Part shown: positions 1-7,999 of the stretch, piece after piece
Position numbering within the stretch: position 1 is the first letter of the stretch
Layout: every line of letters begins with the position of its first letter
Assembly (NCBI GenBank): GCA_033763655.1
Contig: JANRKD010000012.1
Location: 1-64,000, forward strand
DNA from: QFOX01 sp033763655
GTDB lineage: Bacteria; Pseudomonadota; Alphaproteobacteria; Rickettsiales; UBA3002
Length of the DNA: 64,000 nucleotides
Direction: 5' to 3'
Position numbers and translations under genes: made by a program
Notes under the pieces: generated by a model
Database searches by the model: none
What the model was told of the DNA's origin: nothing
What the model saw: the letters and a program-made list of their open reading frames with translations, nothing else

Positions 1-297
1 GGCAATTATTTCGGCCATGGGTGCCGCACACCCCCGCAACTCCAATGGAACCTGGCAGCACAACCGCTCTTAGGGGGTTAATTTGGGGGGGAGTGGCTAA
101 CGGGTGATTATGGTTGGCGTGGGTGGGGGGTGGGGGGGGAGGCAGGGAGGCAGGGAGGCAGGGAGGCAGGATAGCCATTCTTGAAATGGAGGGCAAGCGT
201 TGACCTTTCAATCTCCATCTTCTACTAAGTTAACCCCCACCACCCCGTTACCCCGCACCCCTGCCTCCCCGCCTCTCACTCACCCCGCACCCCCGCT
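1..297. other. Upstream G-rich intergenic region, possible end of a preceding gene
   Basis: No complete gene is visible. Plus frame 1 is open from base 1 to a TAA at 79-81 and could be the last 26 codons of a gene lying mostly outside the window, but I do not recognise the peptide. The rest is G-rich with long G runs (for example 121-139), a tandem repeat at 141-170 and a C-rich stretch just before mazG. A 16-base unit at 257-272 recurs exactly at 37936-37951 and 37984-37999. Confidence 0.4.
141..170. repeat. Tandem GGCAGGGA octamer repeat
   Basis: About 3.75 perfect copies of GGCAGGGA in a row. The same sequence type appears in the complementary orientation (CCCTGCCTCCC units) at 37936-37999 and once just upstream of mazG. 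It is a minisatellite-like array with no coding role seen here. Confidence 0.8.
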
Positions 298-1071
298 ATG
301 AAACAACTCCTCTCGATTATGGCGCGTTTGCGTGACCCCAACGGTGGCTGCCCGTGGGATCTCGAACAGGATTTTGGCACCATCGCCCCCTACACCATCG
401 AGGAAGCTTACGAAGTCGCCGAGGCCATTGCCAAAGGCGACCGGAGCGAACTGCGCGAGGAACTCGGCGATCTGCTGCTGCAAGTGGTCTTTCATGCGCA
501 GATGGCGGCGGAAGAGGGAAGTTTTGACTTCGCCGATGTGGTGCAAAGCATCAGCGACAAAATGATCCGCCGCCACCCGCATGTGTTCGCGGATGCCGAA
601 ATTAAAACCGCCGCCGCGCAAACGGAAAACTGGGAAACCATCAAAGCCGCCGAACGCGCAGGCAAAAAGCGCGAACGCATCCTCGATGACGTGCCTGCCG
701 CCCTGCCCGCCCTCCTGCGTGCGCAGAAGCTGCAGGCGCGCGCCGCGCGCGTCGGCTTCGACTGGCCCGAAGTCAGCGGCGTGCTTGCTAAAATCCGCGA
801 GGAACTGGCCGAAGTGGAGGCTGCCATCGCAAACGGCGCACCCGCTGCCGTCGCCGAGGAGCTGGGTGACCTGCTGTTTGCCGTCACCAACCTCGCGCGC
901 TTCACCGGGCAGGATGCAGAGACCTGCCTGCGTGGCACCAACGCAAAATTCACCCGCCGCTTCGAATATATCGAGGATCGGCTTGCCGAAGAAAAGAAAC
1001 CTTTTGCCGAGGCGACGCTCGACGACATGGAAGCCCTCTGGAACGAAGCAAAAATGAAGGAGCGCGCATGA
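298..1071 (+). CDS. mazG: Nucleoside triphosphate pyrophosphohydrolase MazG
   Basis: 257 residues, close to the usual 260-270 for two-domain MazG. It hydrolyses (d)NTPs to NMP and pyrophosphate and is thought to clean the nucleotide pool. Two tandem MazG folds are visible: the first (about 15-110) has EEAYE near residue 35 followed by EELGD, the second (about 150-240) has REELAE and AEELGD; these acidic helices bind Mg2+. The N-terminal RDPNGGCPWD is typical of the family. The ATG at 298 has no obvious Shine-Dalgarno because it follows a C-rich repeat. The stop overlaps the next start by 4 bases (ATGA), so the two genes are probably co-translated. Confidence 0.95.
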   Translation: MKQLLSIMARLRDPNGGCPWDLEQDFGTIAPYTIEEAYEVAEAIAKGDRSELREELGDLLLQVVFHAQMAAEEGSFDFADVVQSISDKMIRRHPHVFADAEIKTAAAQTENWETIKAAERAGKKRERILDDVPAALPALLRAQKLQARAARVGFDWPEVSGVLAKIREELAEVEAAIANGAPAAVAEELGDLLFAVTNLARFTGQDAETCLRGTNAKFTRRFEYIEDRLAEEKKPFAEATLDDMEALWNEAKMKERA

Positions 1072-1826
1072 CCATCGCACGAACCATCCTCATCACCGGC
1101 GCGACTTCGGGCATCGGCAAAGCTACTGCCGAGCTGCTGGCGCGCGAGGCAGGCACACGGCTGATTCTCACCGGACGGCGCGCCGAAAAACTGACGGAAG
1201 TCGCCGCCGCCCTGCCCTGCGAAACCCTGCTGCTGAACTTCGATGTGCGCGACCACGCAGCAACCCTCGCCGCCCTGCGCAGCCTGCCTGAAGCATGGAG
1301 CAGCATCGATGTACTGGTCAACAATGCAGGGCTGTCACTCGGCCTTGAGTCATTCGAGCAGGCCGAGTACGACGACTGGCAGGTGATGGTCGACACCAAC
1401 ATCATGGGGCTACTGTCGATGACGCGTGAGATTCTGCCCGCCATGCGCGCCCGTGGACGCGGCCATATCATCAATCTTTCGTCGATTGCCGGAACCTACC
1501 ACTACCCCGGCGCGCATGTGTATGGCGCGAGCAAAGCATTCGTCACCTACCTGTCGCTGGCCCTGCGTGCTGATTTGCTCGGCAGCCCGGTGCGGGTGAC
1601 CTCTATCGAACCGGGGATGACCGACACTGAATTTTCGCTGGTGCGCTTCAAGGGTGACGAAACCCGCGCCGCCGCCGTTTACCACAACGCCGAGCCGCTG
1701 CATGCCGCAGACATCGCCGAAACCATCCGCTGGGCCATCGCCCAGCCGCCGCATGTCAACATCAACCGCATCGAGATAATGGCTACCTGTCAGGCGCCCG
1801 GCGGACTGAAAGTACATCGGGGTTAG
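1068..1826 (+). CDS. ydfG: NADP-dependent short-chain dehydrogenase, YdfG-like
   Basis: 252 residues, a classical SDR. The Rossmann motif TGATSGIG is at 10-17, NNAG at 85-88, and the catalytic Ser139, Tyr152 and Lys156 (YGASK) are intact. Much of the chain, including IDVLVNNAGLSLG and the C-terminal HVNINRIEIM, matches E. coli YdfG, the NADP-dependent 3-hydroxy acid / malonic semialdehyde reductase. I infer the same activity; the physiological substrate is not certain. It overlaps mazG by 4 bases. Confidence 0.9.
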   Translation: MTIARTILITGATSGIGKATAELLAREAGTRLILTGRRAEKLTEVAAALPCETLLLNFDVRDHAATLAALRSLPEAWSSIDVLVNNAGLSLGLESFEQAEYDDWQVMVDTNIMGLLSMTREILPAMRARGRGHIINLSSIAGTYHYPGAHVYGASKAFVTYLSLALRADLLGSPVRVTSIEPGMTDTEFSLVRFKGDETRAAAVYHNAEPLHAADIAETIRWAIAQPPHVNINRIEIMATCQAPGGLKVHRG

Positions 1827-1836
1827 GCGCGGCGCG

Positions 1837-2985
1837 CTACCGGGTGGGGCCGATCATCTGGCTTCCCGGTATATCCGCAGCGGGCGCGGTGGGCTTGGAT
1901 GCTCCCGCTTCTTTTTCCACCGAAATCTCGGGCATCATCACGGCGGCGGGGGCGGCGCTGCTATCCTCCACGGATGGCAGAGTGGGGCTGGATTTTTTCT
2001 TCGAGGTAGCTTCCGGCGCTTTCAGCACATCGATTTTTGGTAATTTTGCCCTGAGCGCTGCGGGCGGCTCGGTGCTGTCGCTGCGGCCTGCGTCGTTGAC
2101 CACGTCGAGGTTTTCCCACGCCCGCTCATAATAGACGGGGCTTTGGCTGAGCGCCATGTTGAGGTAACTTTTGGCCAGCGCGTCATCCTTCGCCAGATGC
2201 GCATAAAGGCCGAGGTTGTTGTCGAGCGCGGCGCCTTCGAGGTATTTGCCCGCCACTTCGCGCGCGGTTTCAAGGTCACCCGAAACGCCCTCGACCATCG
2301 CGAGGTTGAGATCCACCTGCTTGCGCTGGCGCGGCGTTTTGCTTAAGCGCGAGGCCTGCTGCAGCGCCTCGATGCCGCGCGCATAATTGCGGTCGATGGC
2401 GTAGCTGAGGCCGACATTGTTGAGCACCGCTGCATTATCCGGGCTGCTGTTTAAGGCCTCGGTGTAATAGGCGATGGCCTCGGGCACCATGTTTTTGGTA
2501 ACAAACAAAATACCGATGGCATTGAGGGTGCGCCAACGTTTCGGGTCTTTTTCGAGAACTTCCGAGAAGGCGCGCCCGGCATCCGAGATTTTGCCGTTGG
2601 CCATCAGCGCCAACCCGCGCTCCTCAGCGATGTCGAGGTTGCCGGGGTTCTGCTGGTGCAGTTCCTCGAACTGGGCGAGCGCCGCCTCGTTATTGCCGAC
2701 GCGGCGGTTCGCATCGGCCAGCCCGATTTTATAGCGCAGAATCTGCGCGGGCGTGCCCTTCTGGCTGCCGACCAGTTGGGCGTAGAACTGCCCGGCGCGG
2801 GTAAAATCACCGGCGGCGGCGGCTTCCTTCGCCATTTCCTCCTGCGTATCGTTGATGCCCTTCACCGTCGGCTGATCGAAGGCGGCAAAGGTCACGTCGG
2901 GGTCGATCCATTGCTGGCCGAGTTTGCCGCAGGCGGAGAGCGACAGGGCGGTGGCGAACATCAAAACGGCGGTGATTGCTTTCAT
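1837..2985 (-). CDS. TPR-repeat lipoprotein, TadD-like
   Basis: 382 residues from the chosen ATG at 2985, which starts a lipoprotein signal peptide ending in lipobox LSAC; an upstream in-frame Met (3051) would hide it. After the lipidated Cys come several tetratricopeptide repeats (about 60-270), then a Pro/Ala/Lys-rich tail. The TPR arrangement resembles TadD pilus-assembly lipoproteins, but no other tad genes are in the window, so the specific role is open. It is convergent with the SDR gene and divergent from pyrB. Confidence 0.75.
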   Translation of the reverse strand: MKAITAVLMFATALSLSACGKLGQQWIDPDVTFAAFDQPTVKGINDTQEEMAKEAAAAGDFTRAGQFYAQLVGSQKGTPAQILRYKIGLADANRRVGNNEAALAQFEELHQQNPGNLDIAEERGLALMANGKISDAGRAFSEVLEKDPKRWRTLNAIGILFVTKNMVPEAIAYYTEALNSSPDNAAVLNNVGLSYAIDRNYARGIEALQQASRLSKTPRQRKQVDLNLAMVEGVSGDLETAREVAGKYLEGAALDNNLGLYAHLAKDDALAKSYLNMALSQSPVYYERAWENLDVVNDAGRSDSTEPPAALRAKLPKIDVLKAPEATSKKKSSPTLPSVEDSSAAPAAVMMPEISVEKEAGASKPTAPAADIPGSQMIGPTR

Positions 2986-3081
2986 GGCGCAAGGCATAGC
3001 ATGGGCGCACGCACGAAGAAATACGAAAATCTTGGTCGGCGCCGCTTGCATTTTTTAAGGAAACTTCTAAAGCTGGGCGCG

Positions 3082-4113
3082 ATGTCGCATGCCGCCTCGA
3101 GTTCGCCCCTATCCTGGCCACGCCACCTGATTCAGATCGAAGGCATGGCGGCAGACGATATTCAATTGATTCTCGATACCGCCGACCAGTATGTCAGCCG
3201 CAACCGCGCGGCCAACAAAAAACATACACTGCTTGGTGGGCGCACCCTCATCAACCTGTTTTTCGAGAACTCAACACGCACCCGCACCTCGTTTGAACTC
3301 GCAGGCAAGCGCCTCGCCATGGACGTCATCAATATCAGCGCCAGCGCCTCCTCGACCAGCAAGGGCGAAACCCTGCTCGATACGGCGATGACGCTCAACG
3401 CCATGCAGGCGGATGTGATTGTGCTGCGCCATGCGCAGGCGGGTGCGGTGCAGCTCATTGCCGAGAAAGTCACCGCGCAGGTCATCAACGCCGGTGACGG
3501 CGCACACGAACACCCAACGCAGGCACTGCTCGATGCGCTGACCATCAAGCGCTGGGCGTCATCCCGGGCTCGTCCCGGGATCTCCTGCAACGAGCAGAGC
3601 GCCCTTGCTGCGGGAGATCCCGGTATCGCTAAGGCGAACCGGGATGACCGTGTGTTTCAAAACCTGAACATCACCATCTGCGGCGATATCGCGAACAGCC
3701 GCGTCGCCCGCTCCAACATCCACCTGCTCAAAACCATGGGCGCCCATGTCACAGTGGTGGCACCGCCGACCTTGATGCCCACCGGCATCGCCAATTTCGG
3801 TGTCAACTACACCACCAACATGGTGGAGGGGCTGAAGGATGCCGACGTGGTGATGATGCTGCGCATCCAGCACGAGCGCATGGCGGGGCGCGGCATTGCC
3901 TCCGTGCGCGATTATTTCATGGGCTATGGCCTGAGTTACGAAAAACTCAAACACGCGAAACCCGACGCGCTGGTCATGCATCCCGGCCCGATGAATCGCG
4001 GGGTGGAAATTGATGCTGACGTGGCCGACGACATCAGCCGCAGCGCCATCCTCGATCAGGTGGAAATGGGCGTCGCGGTGCGGCAGGCAGCGCTGGAATT
4101 GCTGTTGGCGTAA
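3082..4113 (+). CDS. pyrB: Aspartate carbamoyltransferase with in-frame palindrome insertion
   Basis: 343 residues; the usual catalytic chain is about 310. It condenses carbamoyl phosphate and aspartate in pyrimidine synthesis. STRTRTSFE (64-72), HEHPTQALLD (142-151), GDIANSRVARSN (201-212) and HPGPMNRGVE near the C-terminus are the ligand-binding motifs. Residues about 159-189 have no counterpart in the family: they are encoded by a palindromic repeat (3558-3648) sitting between the HPTQ helix and the ICGD strand, in a linker that is short in other PyrB proteins. The frame is kept. The start was chosen at ATG 3082 (MSHAASSSPLSWPRHLI); the open frame extends further upstream without PyrB similarity. 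Confidence 0.93.
   Translation: MSHAASSSPLSWPRHLIQIEGMAADDIQLILDTADQYVSRNRAANKKHTLLGGRTLINLFFENSTRTRTSFELAGKRLAMDVINISASASSTSKGETLLDTAMTLNAMQADVIVLRHAQAGAVQLIAEKVTAQVINAGDGAHEHPTQALLDALTIKRWASSRARPGISCNEQSALAAGDPGIAKANRDDRVFQNLNITICGDIANSRVARSNIHLLKTMGAHVTVVAPPTLMPTGIANFGVNYTTNMVEGLKDADVVMMLRIQHERMAGRGIASVRDYFMGYGLSYEKLKHAKPDALVMHPGPMNRGVEIDADVADDISRSAILDQVEMGVAVRQAALELLLA
3558..3648. repeat. Palindromic repeat, family C, inside pyrB
   Basis: Starts GTCATCCCGG and ends CCGGGATGAC, a perfect terminal inverted repeat. Internal inverted pieces (GGGATCTCCTGCAA and GCGGGAGATCCC) form a second stem. A longer relative lies at 14946-15060 and a half copy at 50278-50318. It is translated as part of PyrB. 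Confidence 0.9.
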
Positions 4114-4145
4114 GTTGACTGTTACTCGCAATGAGGAGAAATAAA

Positions 4146-4373
4146 ATGAATTTTTTTAGAATCACTTTTTACATTGTAGTCGCACTTTCCTTCATTGGTT
4201 GTACCTTTGGAATAGTATTGGCAAACGGCGCACCACAACAAGCAGCCGCAGCAGCAGTAGGCGTGTTTTTCATTTTTATACCCTATAGCATCACTAAAGT
4301 TTTACAGGGCAACAGACTAGTAGAGTCACAAAAGAATTGTGAAGCCATACTCAAAAAAATACTTGAAGCCTAA
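4146..4373 (+). CDS. Small two-helix membrane protein, function unknown
   Basis: 75 residues from the ATG at 4146, which has a clear Shine-Dalgarno (GAGGAG at 4133-4138). Two hydrophobic segments are visible (about 5-25 and 38-55), joined by a loop with APQQAAAAA; this looks like a small inner-membrane protein family that I know only as hypothetical. Base composition is clearly more AT-rich than the flanking pyr genes. It sits between pyrB and a family D repeat, so it may be a later insertion into the pyr region. Confidence 0.7.
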   Translation: MNFFRITFYIVVALSFIGCTFGIVLANGAPQQAAAAAVGVFFIFIPYSITKVLQGNRLVESQKNCEAILKKILEA

Positions 4374-4442
4374 GAAGATAAAATAACTGCGGACTAATCA
4401 GAATAAAAAACTAAATGACCAATTCACCAAACCACCCACAGG

Positions 4443-4528
4443 CGTCATTGCGAGCGCGTAGCGAAGCAATCCATCTTGGCCACAGAAAGAAAGGTGGATT
4501 GCTTCGGCCTAAAGGCCTCGCAATGACG
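4443..4528. repeat. Palindromic repeat, family D, upstream of pyrC
   Basis: Starts CGTCATTGCGAG and ends CTCGCAATGACG, with internal complementary blocks (GAAGCAATCCA against TGGATTGCTTC). Transcribed, it would fold into one long hairpin ending 17 bases before the pyrC start. A degraded copy lies at 55421-55453. Confidence 0.9.
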
Positions 4529-4545
4529 GAGTACAAAGGAAACGT

Positions 4546-5874
4546 ATGACCACATTTCAGAAACCCACCCGCAGCAATAACGGCAAAAAGGTCGCCTATA
4601 TCAACGCGCGCCTCATCGACCCTGAATCCGGCCTCGATGCCAAAGGCGCATTGCTAACGGATGGCAACAAAATCGCGGATTTCGGCCCGAAGCTTTTCAA
4701 TGATGGCAAAACACCCGAGGGCGCGGAAGTGGTGGATTGCGGCGGCAACGTCCTCTGCCCGGGGCTGCTCGATATTCAGGTGCATTTCCGCGAGCCGGGT
4801 CAGGAACACAAAGAAACCATCGAAACCGGCTCGATGGCCGCCGCCGCCGGTGGCGTTACCACCGTCGCCACCATGCCCAATACCCGCCCTGTGGTCGATG
4901 ACATCACCGTCCTCGCCTTTTTGCAAAAGCGCGCGGCGGAAACAGCCTATGTCACTATCCGCCCCTATGCCGCCATTACCAAAGGCCAGAAGGGCGAGGA
5001 ACTGACCGAAATGGCGATGTTGGTCGAAGCCGGTGCCGTCGGCTTTACGGATGACGGACTGCCGGTGATGAACGCGCAAGTGATGCGCCAGGCCCTCACC
5101 ATGGGTGCGGCGCTCGGCGTGCCGATTGCCCAGCATGCGGAGGATCACAACCTTTCCTGCGGCGGCTGCATGAACGAAGGCTGGGTGGCCACCAAGCTGG
5201 GCCTGAAAGGTATTCCAAACGTATCGGAGGCCGTCATCGTCGCGCGCGACATCCTCCTCGCGCAGCTCACGGGCGCGCATTACCATGTGCTGCACATCTC
5301 GACCAAAGAAGCGGTGGAGCTGGTGCGCTGGGGCAAAGCCAAGGGAATCAACATCACCGCCGAGGTCGCACCGCACCATTTCATTCTCACCGATGAAGCG
5401 GTCATTGATTACCGTACCTTCAGCAAAATGAACCCACCGCTGCGCGCGGAATCCGACCGAATCGCCCTCATTGAAGGTCTGGCCGACGGCACGATTGACG
5501 CCATCGCCACCGACCACGCGCCGCACGACAGCGAATCCAAGCGCGTGCCGATGGAAGCGGCGAGTTTCGGCATTGTCGGGCTTGAAACCATGCTGCCGCT
5601 TTCGCTGGCGCTTTACCATCGCCAGCAACTCAGCCTGCGCGAGGTGCTCGGCGCGATGACCTACAAAGCGGCCGACATCATCCACGCCAATGCCGGACGC
5701 CTGAAAATCGGCGCGCCTGCGGATTTGACTCTGTTCGACCCGAATGCGGATTGGACAATTACCAACGCCGCCCTCAACAGCAAATCGAAAAACTCGCCGT
5801 TCGATGGGGTCGCAACCCGTGGCCGCGCCCTGCGCACGGTGGTGGGGGGCGAAACGGTGTATATTTATGCGTAA
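4546..5874 (+). CDS. pyrC: Dihydroorotase, class I, atypical metal motif
   Basis: 442 residues, amidohydrolase fold, third step of pyrimidine synthesis. Metal and substrate residues visible: H80 and R82 in the DIQVHFREPG motif, D169/D170 (GFTDDG), H197 (AQHAED), H250 (HVLHIST) and D323 (ATDHAPHDSE). In classical class I enzymes the first motif is DxHVHxREPG; here the first His is Gln78, while the other ligands are present. Alphaproteobacterial PyrC proteins often deviate in this motif, so activity is still likely. The SD is weak (AAAGGAAACGT before ATG). It follows pyrB and precedes pyrF, each separated by a palindromic element. Confidence 0.92.
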   Translation: MTTFQKPTRSNNGKKVAYINARLIDPESGLDAKGALLTDGNKIADFGPKLFNDGKTPEGAEVVDCGGNVLCPGLLDIQVHFREPGQEHKETIETGSMAAAAGGVTTVATMPNTRPVVDDITVLAFLQKRAAETAYVTIRPYAAITKGQKGEELTEMAMLVEAGAVGFTDDGLPVMNAQVMRQALTMGAALGVPIAQHAEDHNLSCGGCMNEGWVATKLGLKGIPNVSEAVIVARDILLAQLTGAHYHVLHISTKEAVELVRWGKAKGINITAEVAPHHFILTDEAVIDYRTFSKMNPPLRAESDRIALIEGLADGTIDAIATDHAPHDSESKRVPMEAASFGIVGLETMLPLSLALYHRQQLSLREVLGAMTYKAADIIHANAGRLKIGAPADLTLFDPNADWTITNAALNSKSKNSPFDGVATRGRALRTVVGGETVYIYA

Positions 5875-5888
5875 TTCTTTTTTCTTCA

Positions 5889-6005
5889 CTCCCCCCTTGA
5901 GGAGGAGTCGATGCGTTTCTTTAACGCGGCGGTGGGGAGTAAGGCCTCAGCAATTCCCCCCCACGGGTTTGCAAGGGCAAACCCCGCTCCCCCTCAAGGG
6001 GGGAG
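5889..6005. repeat. Palindromic repeat, family A, between pyrC and pyrF
   Basis: Outer arms CTCCCCCCTTGAGGAGGAG and CTCCCCCTCAAGGGGGGAG, with inner stems (ATGCGTTTCTTTAACGC; GGGTTTGCAAGGGCAAACCC). The same family is inside tgt (10218-10353), inside lysK (48742-48856) and beside ftsE (55476-55631). Confidence 0.9.
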
Positions 6006-6021
6006 CTGAAGGATCACACCC

Positions 6022-6744
6022 ATGACTACAGTCTCACATTCCTTCAACCCCATCATCTGCGCGATTGATACGCAAGACGTCGCCGAGGCAACGGCGATTG
6101 CCGGTGAAGTGCGTGCGCATGTCGGCGCGGTGAAGCTGGGGCTGGAGTTTTTCACCGCCAACGGTGCGGCCGGGGTGGCGGAAATCACCCGCCTGGGCGT
6201 GCCGTTGTTTCTCGACCTCAAATTCCACGACATCCCCAATACCGTCGCCAAAGCCATCGCCGCCACGGCGGGCATGAACATGTTCATGATGACCGTGCAC
6301 ACCAGCGGCGGACGCGGTATGCTGAAAGCCGCTATCGACGCCTCCGACCGCGTGGCGCAGATGACAGGCAAAGAACGCCCGCTGGTCATTGGGGTGACGC
6401 TGCTCACCAGCCTCGATCAGGATGATGTCGCTATCCTCGGCTTTCGTGACAATGTGCAGGGGCAGGTGCTGCGCCTCGCCGATCTGGCGCAGAGCGCGGG
6501 GCTGGACGGCGTCGTCTGCTCGCCGTTTGAAATTGCCGCGATTCGCAAAGCCTGCGGCTCGGAGTTGACTCTCGTTGTCCCCGGCATCCGCCCCGAAGGT
6601 AGCAGCGCCAACGACCAGAAACGTATCATGACCCCGAAAGAAGCCCTCGCGCGGGGGGCGGATTATCTCGTCATTGGCCGCCCGATGACGGCGGCGGAAC
6701 ATCGCGCCAACGCAGCAAAGGCAATTGCGGATTCGTTGGCGTAA
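6022..6744 (+). CDS. pyrF: Orotidine 5'-phosphate decarboxylase
   Basis: 240 residues, TIM barrel, last step of UMP synthesis. The signature LDLKFHDIPNTV carries the catalytic Lys and Asp; the N-terminal ICAIDTQD and the C-terminal VPGIRPEG and YLVIGRPMT phosphate-binding segments are present. The translation start follows closely on a family A palindrome, whose last bases (GGGGGGAG) plus GAAGGA form the ribosome-binding region. Confidence 0.95.
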   Translation: MTTVSHSFNPIICAIDTQDVAEATAIAGEVRAHVGAVKLGLEFFTANGAAGVAEITRLGVPLFLDLKFHDIPNTVAKAIAATAGMNMFMMTVHTSGGRGMLKAAIDASDRVAQMTGKERPLVIGVTLLTSLDQDDVAILGFRDNVQGQVLRLADLAQSAGLDGVVCSPFEIAAIRKACGSELTLVVPGIRPEGSSANDQKRIMTPKEALARGADYLVIGRPMTAAEHRANAAKAIADSLA

Positions 6745-6777
6745 CGCACGCATCCCATGCAATGCCACACATCGTGC

Positions 6778-7905
6778 TTACGCGTGGATGGCGACTTCCT
6801 GCCCAGCGGCAGATGCACGCCGCGCCTGTTCCTTTACAGCGAATGAGGCCACGGCAGGCGCTTCCATCTTCGCAGGAGGCGTCACCGCGGCAACCCGCTC
6901 CGTCAGTTGCGCCTCAATTTCCGAGGCGTTGAGCGAGATGCCTTTTTGCTTTGCCATATATCCTGCGACATCGGCTAGAATAGCCTGCTGTTTTTCAGGC
7001 GGCTGCGCGGCGATAATCTGCGCGGCGGCGTCTTCGAGCTGTGCCGCCTGCGCAGGCGAAAGATACTTTGCCGAAGCCTGATCCCGCGATACGGTCGTCA
7101 GGAGTATGTTGGAAAGAATATAGGCGCCCGCGGTGGTGCCGGAAAAGAAGTGGGGCTTCAGCCCTTTGGTATACAATCCCCTGTTCGCATAATCTTCATA
7201 GGCCTTAAGAACCGTAAAAATATTGTTCGCTCCATACAGCGAGCCTGTCAAACGCAGGGGCTTTTCCTTGATATAGGCCACCGCCCGCTGAAAGATATTG
7301 CCCTGCACAGCATTTTCATGGGCTTGGGGATCTTCCTTGATAAGCAGCCCCGAAATCGCCCCACCGCCAACCAGTGCCCCCATCCAGAAGTTTTTAGAAA
7401 TACCCTTTGATGCGTGCAGCATCCCCTTCAAGCTGTAGCCTTCCGTAAATTTCGGCCACAGGCTCTTGCTCTTTGAGGCCAGCTCCTTCACTCCGTCCTT
7501 CAGCAGGTAGGCTGCGCCGATAGCATAGGCCGCGTTCAGCATTTCTGACGGGTGCTGATAGAGAAAATTCTGGCACCGTTCGATGAATCCGGGCTCCTTC
7601 AGCAATGCATGCTGTGCGCGCACGTTGTCCGGAATGGTGATGCCCTGTTCGTTCAGGTGCTTTTCAAGTTTTTGCGATAAAAGCTCGAGCTGCTTGCCGG
7701 AGCTTGGGTTGCCGTAGGCAGCGGCGGCAATACCCCCCGCCAGCCAAATGCCTGCCCCCTTGAATACATTATTTTCACCACGCAGTTTGGCCGCCGCCCC
7801 CATCGCAAGGTCGCCGACCGAATACCCTGCCCCGGCCAGCTTAAGGGTGACATCCCTCCAGCTGCGCTGTTTTTCCTGCGGTTCTGTTGCTACGGTTTCG
7901 CTCAT
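6778..7905 (-). CDS. Orphan membrane-associated protein, function unknown
   Basis: 375 residues from ATG 7905, preferred over 7923 because AAGGA lies just upstream of it. I do not recognise the family. Several small-residue hydrophobic stretches rich in Gly and Ala are seen (about 47-66, 120-135, 170-190, 255-275), like glycine-zipper helices, followed by a charged Ala/Gln-rich C-terminal third that is probably helical. No signal peptide. It stands alone, convergent with pyrF and divergent from the symporter. Its style resembles the orphan at 22847-23386. Confidence 0.7.
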   Translation of the reverse strand: MSETVATEPQEKQRSWRDVTLKLAGAGYSVGDLAMGAAAKLRGENNVFKGAGIWLAGGIAAAAYGNPSSGKQLELLSQKLEKHLNEQGITIPDNVRAQHALLKEPGFIERCQNFLYQHPSEMLNAAYAIGAAYLLKDGVKELASKSKSLWPKFTEGYSLKGMLHASKGISKNFWMGALVGGGAISGLLIKEDPQAHENAVQGNIFQRAVAYIKEKPLRLTGSLYGANNIFTVLKAYEDYANRGLYTKGLKPHFFSGTTAGAYILSNILLTTVSRDQASAKYLSPAQAAQLEDAAAQIIAAQPPEKQQAILADVAGYMAKQKGISLNASEIEAQLTERVAAVTPPAKMEAPAVASFAVKEQARRASAAGQEVAIHA

Positions 7906-7999
7906 AACATCCTTTTTCAGCATCTAATGTAGCACAGCTGTGTGACAAACCCGTGACGATGGGCTACGAAAATATTAAAACCACATGAAAGGGTCGTTT

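Noticed and set aside
2656..3081. N-terminal extension of PyrB
   Set aside because: The open frame overlaps the TPR lipoprotein on the other strand and adds 142 residues without PyrB similarity.
4654..5889. Long minus-strand open frame (411 codons) opposite pyrC
   Set aside because: His/Arg-rich product without motifs, a shadow of the GC-rich pyrC codons; pyrC has full family motifs.
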